Below are positions 56,086 to 64,000 of a stretch of 64,000 nt of DNA, piece by piece. Source of the DNA: Phocaeicola sp. (lineage in GTDB: Bacteria; Bacteroidota; Bacteroidia; Bacteroidales; Bacteroidaceae); contig JALEQJ010000025.1 in the NCBI GenBank assembly GCA_022764505.1, positions 1 through 64,000 of the forward strand, written 5' to 3'. Under the pieces are notes generated by a model. That model was not told the DNA's origin. It saw only the letters and a list, made by a program, of their open reading frames with translations, and ran no database searches. The translations under genes and the position numbers were made by a program. Numbering within the stretch: position 1 is the first letter of the stretch; each line of letters begins with the position of its first letter.

Positions 56086-56147
56086 TTTTCCGAACAGCAA
56101 CATAATTTTTTCCGAACAAGAACGAAATCTTTTCCGAACGTGTTCGG
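56086..56147. repeat. TTTTCCGAAC triple repeat with terminal palindrome
   Basis: TTTTCCGAAC at 56086-56095, 56108-56117 and 56130-56139, exactly 22 bp apart; the third is part of CCGAAC-GT-GTTCGG (56134-56147). It lies between aroA and the NamZ gene and resembles an operator or a minisatellite. Confidence 0.7.
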
Positions 56148-56199
56148 AATTTCCATGCAACCAAATAACATAGAAAAATCAAACATCACATACAAAAAA

Positions 56200-56229
56200 G
56201 AGGTTATGTCTATCTTTAGACATAACCTC
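56200..56229. terminator. Terminator between aroA and the NamZ gene
   Basis: A perfect 13-bp stem GAGGTTATGTCTA (56200-56212) / TAGACATAACCTC (56217-56229) with a 4-base loop. A run on the left gives a T run to the bottom-strand transcript, so it mainly ends the efflux-NamZ operon. Confidence 0.85.
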
Positions 56230-56266
56230 AGCTTAGATTATAACAAAAAATTAAAGATTTTTCTAT

Positions 56267-57490
56267 TCAACTGATACAAGGACATTGAATACGAGTCCCG
56301 GGCTTAAAATAAGGCGTTTCTTCAGCATCATCTTCGTAGAGCAAATAAGGCTTTCTTTGCTCCTTGAATCGTTCCACATCTGTATGCCACCTATCTTTAA
56401 TCTCCGATGCACTCTTACCTGCCTTAATCATTGTACGGATATAATCTACTCCCACCAGCTTCTCAAAGAAAGGAGTAAAAAAACGATCTCCCATATTTAA
56501 TGCCCGATAAGCCTCTATCAGATAAGTAAGGTCAAATCCGTTTTCTGCTATCTCATCATCGGATAATATGCTCAAATCACGACCATAGCAATGCTGATTG
56601 AGTAATGGAGGATTTTTTGCACCAGCTATACTACGGGGTACAAAACTGTAAGTATATCCTTTCATAGCAGGATGTCCAAACACTTGAAAAGGAAAATCCG
56701 TTCCACGTCCTAAACTTACGACAGTTCCCTCAAACAGACAAAGAGAAGGGTACAAATAGATTGACTTCATATTGGGTAGATTAGGAGAAGGAGCTATAGG
56801 TAAGCTATAGCGGGTCTGATGCGTATAATTTAAACAAGGCACTACCGTAAGTGCACATTGTAGACCATGAGGCAACCATTTCTCTCCATTGATCATCTGT
56901 GCCAATTCTCCCAAAGTCATTCCATGCACTATAGGGATAGGCAGATACCCTACCCCGGACTTATATTTCATATCCAGTATAGGACCATCTACATAATGTC
57001 CATTGGGATTGGGTCTATCCAAAATAATCACTTGTTTTCCATACTCCGCACAAGCCTCCATCAGCTTATACATAGTAATATAGTAAGTATAGAAACGTAA
57101 ACCTACATCTTGTATATCTATGAGTAAGACATCAAAAGTCTGCATAGATGCAGAAGAAGGCTTTCCTGTTTTTCCAGAATAAAGAGAGAGTATAGGCGTA
57201 CCTGTTTTCACATCTTTACTATGAGCAATATGCGCTCCGGCATCTTCCGTACCTCTGAAACCATGTTCGGGAGCAAAAACAGCACAGACCTTGATACTTT
57301 TCTCTATCAAGACATCTAAAAGATGCTCTCCTCCTATCACTGCTGTATGATTAGCGTATAAGGCTACACGCTTATCCTTGAGCTGCGGAATATACATTTC
57401 ATAACGCTCATTTCCTAGTACAACTTGGGCAATAGTGGTAAGCACTCCCGAAACAATAAACAGAAAACAGAAAAACAATCTTCTATTCAT
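56267..57490 (-). CDS. NamZ-like exo-beta-N-acetylmuramidase (DUF1343)
   Basis: A 407-residue secreted protein with a signal peptide (ending TTIAQ). DUF1343 includes NamZ, which releases MurNAc from the ends of peptidoglycan fragments. Seen: YANHTAVIGGEHLLDVL, FAPEHGFRG, SLYSGKTGKPS, DIQDVGLRFYTYYITMYKLMEAC, LDRPNPNGHYVDGP and GRGTDFPFQVFG. The start overlaps the TetR stop by 4 bases, so it is coupled to the regulator and belongs to the efflux transcript. It probably recycles wall fragments. Confidence 0.9.
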   Translation of the reverse strand: MNRRLFFCFLFIVSGVLTTIAQVVLGNERYEMYIPQLKDKRVALYANHTAVIGGEHLLDVLIEKSIKVCAVFAPEHGFRGTEDAGAHIAHSKDVKTGTPILSLYSGKTGKPSSASMQTFDVLLIDIQDVGLRFYTYYITMYKLMEACAEYGKQVIILDRPNPNGHYVDGPILDMKYKSGVGYLPIPIVHGMTLGELAQMINGEKWLPHGLQCALTVVPCLNYTHQTRYSLPIAPSPNLPNMKSIYLYPSLCLFEGTVVSLGRGTDFPFQVFGHPAMKGYTYSFVPRSIAGAKNPPLLNQHCYGRDLSILSDDEIAENGFDLTYLIEAYRALNMGDRFFTPFFEKLVGVDYIRTMIKAGKSASEIKDRWHTDVERFKEQRKPYLLYEDDAEETPYFKPGTRIQCPCIS

Positions 57491-58125
57491 CGCTTATAGT
57501 TTTTCAAGAAATTGTCAAAGAGCTGGCTACCATACTCTGTAGTAATACCACGCATATGAAGCTTAGCTATTTCTGTATACACTTCTACTAAAGAAAAACG
57601 ACTATTCAAATCCGAATAAAGCATCAGCTCCTTATGCATATTCATAATGCGAAGAACTATTTCGAAGTTTATATCATCTCTAAAAATCCCTTGCTCCACT
57701 CCTTTTGTAAAATAGGAATAGGCATTAGAAATATAATCTGTAGGGATTTGTTTGAAAAGTTCCAATAAACGTGGATATTTCTGTAGATCTGCGAAGAAAT
57801 TATAGTGCAGGCTGGACAGTTCTGTAAGTTCACGTTCATAGAGTGCAAACATCACAGCTATCACACTGCCTTCTCTCTCCATCACATTGGACAGATAAAT
57901 ATCCCTTTCTTTACGAATGTGCCAAAAGATCTCTATTAAGAGCGTTTCCTTATCGGTAAAAATTTCGTAGAGTGTACGCTTGGAAATACCCATACTGGAG
58001 GCAAGGTCGTCCATACGCACATTCTTTATACCGTTGCTTGTAAAAGTTTTGTGTGCAACTTCTATTATTTCTCTTCTCAAGACTTCTCTGTCTTTTCTTC
58101 TACTTCTTTTAGGTAAGTCAGTCAT
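57487..58125 (-). CDS. TetR/AcrR-family regulator
   Basis: A 212-residue regulator with an N-terminal helix-turn-helix (AHKTFTSNGIKNVRMDDLASSMGISKRTLYEIFTDKETLL) and a ligand-binding C-terminal domain. It lies 15 bases after the outer-membrane factor gene and overlaps NamZ, so it is an internal gene of the efflux operon rather than at its head. It probably represses this efflux system; the inducer is unknown and no operator was identified. Confidence 0.88.
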   Translation of the reverse strand: MTDLPKRSRRKDREVLRREIIEVAHKTFTSNGIKNVRMDDLASSMGISKRTLYEIFTDKETLLIEIFWHIRKERDIYLSNVMEREGSVIAVMFALYERELTELSSLHYNFFADLQKYPRLLELFKQIPTDYISNAYSYFTKGVEQGIFRDDINFEIVLRIMNMHKELMLYSDLNSRFSLVEVYTEIAKLHMRGITTEYGSQLFDNFLKNYKR

Positions 58126-58140
58126 ACTACAATACGTTTT

Positions 58141-59508
58141 TTAATGAGCACCACCTCCTAATGCACTATACAGGCTAATAAGTGCTTGCATCTGCAAGAA
58201 CTTATCAGAAACTTCTGTAAGCTGGGCATTGAGGAGATTTTGTTGAGCGGTAAGTAAATCTAAATAAGTGGCAGAAGCACTACGGAAAAGCATTTGACTA
58301 TATGACACTGCTTTTTCCAATTCCTGTACTCTGGCACGATCCATATCTAATTTCTGTTGTTGGTTTTCATACAAGAAGAGCGCATTACTCACTTCTTTTC
58401 CTGCCTCCAATAATGCTTGTTGATATTGCATTTGTGCAATACGTTCTTCTGCCTTAGAAACTTTCAGGTTTGCTATCAGCTTGCCATGTTGGAAAATAGG
58501 CTGTGTAAGTGATGCCAAACCTTGTAATATCAGTTGCCCGGGATTTGCTACATTGATACCGGAACCATTTGTCCAAATACCACTTCCTTGGATATTCAGG
58601 CTTGGATAAAAAGCTGCTTTTGCTTGGTTTGTGGTATAATAAGCCGATGCCAAAGTCATTTCTGCCATTTTTACATCAGGACGGTTTTCCAGAAGAGAAG
58701 CAGGTACACCTACATTGAATTTCGTAGGAAGTATTTGAGCTTCTATGGTGGTACGCTCTACTTGTCCAACTCCACGTCCTATCAAAGTAGACAGCGCATT
58801 TTCTGTTTCACGTACTTTGCGTTGCAATTCCAAGAGAGATGCCGAAACTTGATGATAAGTAGCTTTACTTTGCGTTACAGCCAATTCTGTTACCATACCT
58901 GCCTGCTTCATAGCTTCCATAGTGCGCACATACTCTTTCCATATCTCTGCTGTATTGGAAGTAATCATCACTTGCTTATCCAACATCAATAGAGAATAGT
59001 AAGTATTGGCTATACCAGAGATAATCTGAGAACGCACTGCCTGCTCTGCAAACTTACTTTTTTCATAAGCTACTTTTCTACCACGAGCCGTATTCAAAAC
59101 TTTCCCGAAGAGGTCTATTTCCCAACTTGCAGCCAAAGGCAATGAATAGGCTTTTCCTACAGGCAAATTTTCCATTTTAGTGAGTGTCCCTTGCGGTGCA
59201 AATGCTAAAGTAGGCAAGAAAGACAAACGGGCAGATTTCAGCATTGCTTGTGCTTCTTCTACACGCAAAGCTGCAGAAAGCACATCTACATTTTTCTCCA
59301 ACCCTTCTGCTATAAGCACTTGCAAAGAAGGATCTGTGAAAACTTCCTTCCAAGAAAGCTCTCCCAAACTTTTTTCTTCTACGGATTCTATATCACGATA
59401 TATATTCTCTGTGGAAATACTTTCGGGACGTTTGTAGGATTTATAAATGCCACAACCACTCAATAGAGCAGTTGCAGACATTCCGACTATTATATATCTT
59501 ATTTTCAT
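58141..59508 (-). CDS. TolC-like outer-membrane efflux lipoprotein (NodT family)
   Basis: An outer-membrane channel for the RND pump. From the ATG at 59508 it has 455 residues; a start at 59523 would overlap the pump stop. Signal peptide with lipobox LLSGC, then two OEP repeats rich in heptads (LRVEEAQAMLKSARLSFLPTLAF, VSNALFLYENQQQKLDMDRARV), with NLLNAQLTEVSDKFLQMQALISLYSALGGG at the end. It lies 7 bases after the pump gene. Confidence 0.92.
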   Translation of the reverse strand: MKIRYIIVGMSATALLSGCGIYKSYKRPESISTENIYRDIESVEEKSLGELSWKEVFTDPSLQVLIAEGLEKNVDVLSAALRVEEAQAMLKSARLSFLPTLAFAPQGTLTKMENLPVGKAYSLPLAASWEIDLFGKVLNTARGRKVAYEKSKFAEQAVRSQIISGIANTYYSLLMLDKQVMITSNTAEIWKEYVRTMEAMKQAGMVTELAVTQSKATYHQVSASLLELQRKVRETENALSTLIGRGVGQVERTTIEAQILPTKFNVGVPASLLENRPDVKMAEMTLASAYYTTNQAKAAFYPSLNIQGSGIWTNGSGINVANPGQLILQGLASLTQPIFQHGKLIANLKVSKAEERIAQMQYQQALLEAGKEVSNALFLYENQQQKLDMDRARVQELEKAVSYSQMLFRSASATYLDLLTAQQNLLNAQLTEVSDKFLQMQALISLYSALGGGAH

Positions 59509-59515
59509 ATCTATT

Positions 59516-62500
59516 TTATTCATTAGATGTGGATAGTTCTTCTTTGGGAACTATAGGCTTAAACTTCTCTTGTAACCATTGGAAGAGTACAAATAACACA
59601 GGTACTATCACTATTTGGAAGAGCATACCTATGAGCATACCACCGATAGAAGAAGCACCTAAAGTACGGTTACCGTTTGCTCCGGCTCCTGTAGCCAACA
59701 TCAATGGTAGCAACCCTATGATCATAGCCAAAGAAGTCATCAAGATAGGACGTAAACGAGCTGCTGCACCGGAAATACTTGCATTGGTCAAACTCATACC
59801 TTCCTTACGACGATCTAAAGCAAATTCCACAATCAGAATGGCATTCTTCGCCAGCAGACCAATCAACATAATTAACGCAATCTGCATATAAATATCATTG
59901 GACATAGTTCCCAATAACATTTTCAGTGCAGGAATGCTTCCCAAAGCTGCAAAACCATTGACGAACAAGAAGCTACCTACCAACCCGAAAGGTACAGAAA
60001 GTAATACAGCCATAGGCAAAATGTAACTTTCATATTGGGCACTCAATAATAAATATACGAACACAAAGCAAAGAATAAAGACAATAGCAGTACCTCCGGT
60101 CTCTTCTGCTTCTTCACGTGCCATACCTCCCAATTCATAATCATAACCGGCAGGCAAAGATACTTTAGACACAGTCTTTAAGGCTTCCAACGCTTGTCCT
60201 GATGTATAACCGGAAGCAGGAGCTACCATAACCTTCATAGAAGTATAAAGATTAAAACGAGTAATCAAGTCTGGACCATATACCTTAGTCAAAGAGACGA
60301 ACTGGGTAATGGGTGCCATCTCGCCCATACTATTCCTTACTTTGATACCTTTGAGCGACTCTATGTTCTTTCTATCCATAGGATCTGCCTGTATCATAAC
60401 ACGATACATCTTACCGAAGGAGTTAAAATTGGAAGCGTACAAACCTCCGAAATAACCCTGTAGTACCATAAGTACATCTCTCGGAGAGATACCTGCTTTT
60501 TTACAGCTGGCTGCATCTATATCCAACTGATATTGCGGAAAGGCAGGATTAAAAGTAGTAGAAGCCGAAGCTATCTCCGGACGTTTTTCCAAGTCTTCCA
60601 TAAACTGCTTTACGACCTCATAAAAACGATTCAAGTTTCCACCCGTCTTATCCTGCATATTCAACTCTATATCACTGGACATTGAATAACCCTGTAGCAT
60701 AGGTGGCTGGAAGAAAAGCACTTGTGCATCTTTTACCACTTTCTGAGCACGCATAAAAAGTGTTCCTGCTACCAAAGAAGATCCTTGCATCATAGAACGA
60801 TCTTCCCAATTCTTCAGACGGATAAAGTAAGAACCATAAGAAGGACCCTGTCCACCTATCAGACCAAAACCCGAAATAAGAGTACGTGTATCTACAGCAG
60901 GATCCGATGCAATCAAACTATCTACTTGCCAAAAGATCTCTTGTGCACGTTCCTGTGAAGTGCCCGGAGGAAGTGTTATAGTTCCCATAATAGAACCGGT
61001 ATCTTCATTAGGTATCATTCCTGTAGGAGTAGTCTTCATAAATATAATCAAGCCTGCTATAGAAGCAGCTACAATACCCATACTCAACCATTTTCTACGC
61101 ATAAAGAAAGAAACCCTTTTCTTATACTTCATCAGGATATTGTCAAAGGCTGTATTGAAAGCAGCAAAGAAACGAGTCCCAATGTGCTTCTTTTCTTCGT
61201 GCTCATTTCCTTCTTTATGTGGTTTCAAGAAGAGCGCACAAAGTGCCGGACTCAGAGTCAAGGCATTCAAGGCAGAGAAACCTATGGCAATAGCCATAGT
61301 AAGCCCAAACTGACGATAGAATGTACCTGCCGTTCCTCCCATAAAACTTACGGGGATAAATACTGACATCATAACCAAGGTAATAGAGACAATAGCTCCA
61401 CCCAATTCGTCCATAGCATCTATAGATGCTTTCTTGGCAGATTTGTACCCTTTATCCAGCTTGGAATGCACTCCTTCTACTACCACAATAGCATCGTCTA
61501 CCACGATGGCTATGGCAAGAACCATAGCAGAAAGGGTAAGTAAGTTGAGGCTAAATCCTATCAATTTCAAGACGAAGAAAGTACCAACGAGTGCTACCGG
61601 AATAGCAATAATAGGAATTAGTGTACTACGGAAATCCTGTAAGAATAGGTACACCACCAAGAACACCAATATAAATGCTTCTATCAAGGTTTTTATCACT
61701 TCGTGTATAGAGGCATAAAGAAAGTCATTCGCATTGCTCACAATGGTAACTTTCATTCCCGGAGGCATTTTTTCTTCTGCAGCTTTCAAGACTTTTTCCA
61801 AGTCTTGAATGGTTGCTGTAGCGTTGGTTCCAGCCATTTGGTTTACCAGACCAGCTACGGCTGTATGTCCATTCATATAGCTGGAGAAGCCATACATAAG
61901 GCGTCCAAGTTCTACTTTTGCCACATCTCCCAATCTTAACACTTCACCATTCTCCAAAGACTTGATCACGATATTTTCAAATTCACTGATCTTCTGAAGA
62001 CGTCCTTTATAACGTAGGGTATATTGGAAAGTTTGCTGTCCGCGTTCACCGAATTGTCCCGGAGCTGCTTCTATATTTTGTTCAGCCAATACTCCGGAAA
62101 TATCTGTAGGAATAAGTTTATACTGTGCCATCACATCCGGTTTGAGCCAGATACGGAGTGAATAATCCGCACCGAAAGCTTGCACCCCTCCTACACCTTG
62201 CACACGTTTCAATTCTGGCACGATGTTTATATTCACATAGTTCTCTATGAACTCTCTGCTGTAACGTCCACTTTCGTCATATACAGAAAATACAATCAGC
62301 ATAGAACTTTGACGCTTTTCTGTGATGACCCCTACTTGAGTAACTTCTGCCGGCAAAAGTCCTTGTGCCATAGAAACACGGTTCTGTACATTGACCGCTG
62401 CCATATCCGGATCTGTTCCTTGTTTGAAGTGTACCTGAATACTTGCTGCGCCGTTATTTGTGGCGGAAGAATTCATATACAGCATATTCTCGACTCCATT

Positions 62501-62710
62501 GATCTGTTCTTCCAAAGGCACAATCACGGAGTTCAATACAGAATTTGCATTAGCACCACTATAACTGGCTTGAACCTGCACTGTAGGAGGTGCAATATCC
62601 GGATACTGCGTTACGGGCAGGGTAACCAATCCAATAATCCCTATTATCACTATCAAGACAGAGATGACAGTAGATAATACGGGACGCTTTATAAAAAAAG
62701 ATAAATTCAT
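59516..62710 (-). CDS. RND efflux transporter, HAE1 (AcrB-like) family
   Basis: A proton-driven tripartite pump for hydrophobic compounds. 1,064 residues with 12 transmembrane segments, N-terminal FFIKRPVLSTVISVLIVIIG, VVDDAIVVVEGV (the proton-relay aspartates of TM4), SAYPxx-like DIAPPTVQVQASYSGA, a large periplasmic loop with FFQPPMLQGY, and a C-terminal FIRS half with KNAILIVEFALDRR. Length is typical for the class. It lies 22 bases after the adaptor gene. Confidence 0.95.
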   Translation of the reverse strand: MNLSFFIKRPVLSTVISVLIVIIGIIGLVTLPVTQYPDIAPPTVQVQASYSGANANSVLNSVIVPLEEQINGVENMLYMNSSATNNGAASIQVHFKQGTDPDMAAVNVQNRVSMAQGLLPAEVTQVGVITEKRQSSMLIVFSVYDESGRYSREFIENYVNINIVPELKRVQGVGGVQAFGADYSLRIWLKPDVMAQYKLIPTDISGVLAEQNIEAAPGQFGERGQQTFQYTLRYKGRLQKISEFENIVIKSLENGEVLRLGDVAKVELGRLMYGFSSYMNGHTAVAGLVNQMAGTNATATIQDLEKVLKAAEEKMPPGMKVTIVSNANDFLYASIHEVIKTLIEAFILVFLVVYLFLQDFRSTLIPIIAIPVALVGTFFVLKLIGFSLNLLTLSAMVLAIAIVVDDAIVVVEGVHSKLDKGYKSAKKASIDAMDELGGAIVSITLVMMSVFIPVSFMGGTAGTFYRQFGLTMAIAIGFSALNALTLSPALCALFLKPHKEGNEHEEKKHIGTRFFAAFNTAFDNILMKYKKRVSFFMRRKWLSMGIVAASIAGLIIFMKTTPTGMIPNEDTGSIMGTITLPPGTSQERAQEIFWQVDSLIASDPAVDTRTLISGFGLIGGQGPSYGSYFIRLKNWEDRSMMQGSSLVAGTLFMRAQKVVKDAQVLFFQPPMLQGYSMSSDIELNMQDKTGGNLNRFYEVVKQFMEDLEKRPEIASASTTFNPAFPQYQLDIDAASCKKAGISPRDVLMVLQGYFGGLYASNFNSFGKMYRVMIQADPMDRKNIESLKGIKVRNSMGEMAPITQFVSLTKVYGPDLITRFNLYTSMKVMVAPASGYTSGQALEALKTVSKVSLPAGYDYELGGMAREEAEETGGTAIVFILCFVFVYLLLSAQYESYILPMAVLLSVPFGLVGSFLFVNGFAALGSIPALKMLLGTMSNDIYMQIALIMLIGLLAKNAILIVEFALDRRKEGMSLTNASISGAAARLRPILMTSLAMIIGLLPLMLATGAGANGNRTLGASSIGGMLIGMLFQIVIVPVLFVLFQWLQEKFKPIVPKEELSTSNE

Positions 62711-62732
62711 ACGTTTTATTTATTCTATAAGT

Positions 62733-63935
62733 TTACTCAAAAGCAGTTTTGATATTTCCTTCTTTTTGATCTTTCAAGGCTTTATCATATTTTGCTTTGC
62801 GTTGCTCGGGAGTGATAGGCTTAATGGTTTGTCCATCTTTGAGGATCTGTACACCTTCTATTACTATTTTATCTCCTTCTTTGAGGCCACCTGTTACTAT
62901 ATATGTTTTCCCATCATTCAATTCTGCTACTTGAATTTCTGTATATTTAATTGTATTGTCTGACTGAAGTAGATAAACGAACTTTTTGTCTTGTATTTCT
63001 TGCGTAGCAGATTGAGGTATTTCCATCACACCATTCATTGTATAAGGGAATATCACATTTCCTGTAGCACCACTTCTCAATACTTTATCAGGATTAGGGA
63101 AGAGCGCACGCATACTTACAGAACCGGTACGTTGATCTATCACACCACTTATCATTTCTACACGTCCTTCGTGTGCATAGATACTGCCATCTGAGAGCTG
63201 TAAACGCACAGCAGGCATATTGGCTAATTGGCTTTGCAGACTCTCTCCATTCTTTGTCATTGCCAATAATTCTCTTTCCGACAGTGAAAAATATGCATAC
63301 ACATCTCCTATTTGAGAAACTGTAGTGAGCGGAGTCGTTATAGAAGGGCTTACCAAACTACCAACTCTATAAGGGAATGTACCCACCACTCCGTCCGAAG
63401 GGCTGGTTACAGTACAAAAGCTCAAATTCTGTTTTGCAGAAATGAGCTGTGCTTGAGCTTGTGCATAGACAGCCTTGGCAGCACTCAAATTATTCTGTGC
63501 TGTTTGGTATTCAAAATCACTGATTATGTTTTGTTCGTGCAGTATTTTTTTGTTCGCTTCCGTATCTGTAGCTGTTTTCAGACTGGCTTGTGCAGATTGT
63601 ACTGAAGCTTGCGCTTGTTGTACGGCTGCTTGATATTGTGTAGCATCTATCGTAAACAATGCTTGTCCACGACGCACGGTTGCACCTTCGTCTACCAAGA
63701 GACGGGTGATTAAACCGGAAACTTGTGGACGTATCTCTACGTCTTGCAGTCCTTTTATAGTAGTAGGATACGCAGTTGTTTGTTCACTATGAGTTGTATT
63801 TACAGAAACTACAGTAAATTCATCGTCTCCCAATTTCATACCACTTTGTCCACCGCAAGCAGTAAGTGCGGTAACGCCACACGCAAAAAGCATCAGGCGA
63901 GCCGTGGTAAACATTTCTTTTTTGTCTACTTTCAT
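62733..63935 (-). CDS. RND periplasmic adaptor (MFP) lipoprotein
   Basis: Links the pump to the outer-membrane channel. 400 residues: signal peptide with lipobox ALTACG, a barrel-sandwich domain with EIRPQVSGLITRLLVDEGATVRRGQALFTID, a long coiled coil (about 95-165), LSFCTVTSPSDGVVG, and beta-barrel and membrane-proximal domains with GATGNVIFPY. It is the first gene of the five-gene operon; no promoter box was found in the 65 bases to the window edge. Confidence 0.93.
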   Translation of the reverse strand: MKVDKKEMFTTARLMLFACGVTALTACGGQSGMKLGDDEFTVVSVNTTHSEQTTAYPTTIKGLQDVEIRPQVSGLITRLLVDEGATVRRGQALFTIDATQYQAAVQQAQASVQSAQASLKTATDTEANKKILHEQNIISDFEYQTAQNNLSAAKAVYAQAQAQLISAKQNLSFCTVTSPSDGVVGTFPYRVGSLVSPSITTPLTTVSQIGDVYAYFSLSERELLAMTKNGESLQSQLANMPAVRLQLSDGSIYAHEGRVEMISGVIDQRTGSVSMRALFPNPDKVLRSGATGNVIFPYTMNGVMEIPQSATQEIQDKKFVYLLQSDNTIKYTEIQVAELNDGKTYIVTGGLKEGDKIVIEGVQILKDGQTIKPITPEQRKAKYDKALKDQKEGNIKTAFE

Positions 63936-64000
63936 CGTTTTGATTATCTATTGTTTTATTACCTATTGCAAGAAGAAATACAGTAGTCTTCTTATTGAAA

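Overview
The window is a low-GC, gene-dense stretch of a Bacteroidota chromosome, most likely order Bacteroidales and perhaps Porphyromonadaceae-like (order fairly sure, family a guess). The signs are TAnnTTTG promoter boxes with TTG about 19-20 bp upstream, an OmpA/SusCD-era cell envelope (BamD, TonB-type beta-barrels, GLPGLI protein), the BamD / short omega subunit / DUF4293 gene trio, a DUF721 (DciA-like) gene beside recF, a DPP5-like S9 peptidase, and a Bacteroidales-type GH13 alpha-amylase. No tRNA, rRNA, CRISPR array, transposase or integrase was seen.

Layout. 0.1-8.9 kb: nudC-like NADH pyrophosphatase, a DUF1801 protein, uvrB, a SpoU/TrmH methyltransferase, guaA, mscL, gap, DciA-like gene and recF. 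8.9-22.2 kb: a PlsC acyltransferase, dihydroorotase and a polyprenol-phosphate mannose synthase in one run; mgtE and rsmA; divergent from them a flippase-like membrane protein and pepD; then CPBP protease, ribF, a PMCA-type calcium ATPase and lgt. 22.3-33.9 kb: DPP5-like peptidase; an operon of an unknown protein, an M16 peptidase and a ChaN-like protein; an orphan HpaII-family restriction-endonuclease-like protein behind a periplasmic 5'-nucleotidase; DUF4293, rpoZ and bamD. 33.9-39.1 kb: Crp/Fnr regulator, MscS channel, pyrH, alpha-amylase, fabD.

39.3-47.7 kb is the accessory part. An 81-bp direct repeat (80/81 identical) brackets an 8.3-kb AT-rich cassette lying between fabD and phoH. All its genes read leftward: a C39-like/VKOR membrane protein, a thioredoxin-like segment, a 67-residue double-glycine precursor peptide with two cysteines in its 44-residue core, a GLPGLI protein, a TonB-type beta-barrel protein, a C39-peptidase ABC exporter, and a 63-residue protein that looks like only the N-terminus of an HlyD adaptor. 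Read together, this is a system to make, disulfide-bond, cleave and export a class-II-type bacteriocin-like peptide. The VKOR and thioredoxin parts are one open frame broken by a single in-frame TAG.

47.8-64 kb is core again: phoH, purC, menG, aroE, a TGS/uridine-kinase-like nucleoside kinase, a Na/Pi cotransporter, aroA, and a leftward operon of RND efflux genes (adaptor, pump, outer-membrane factor) followed by a TetR regulator and a NamZ/DUF1343 peptidoglycan hydrolase. Short phased repeat arrays with a 21-22 bp period occur in four intergenic regions: GTTTATATAAAC units at 11.85, 29.1 and 39.3 kb and TTTTCCGAAC units at 56.1 kb.
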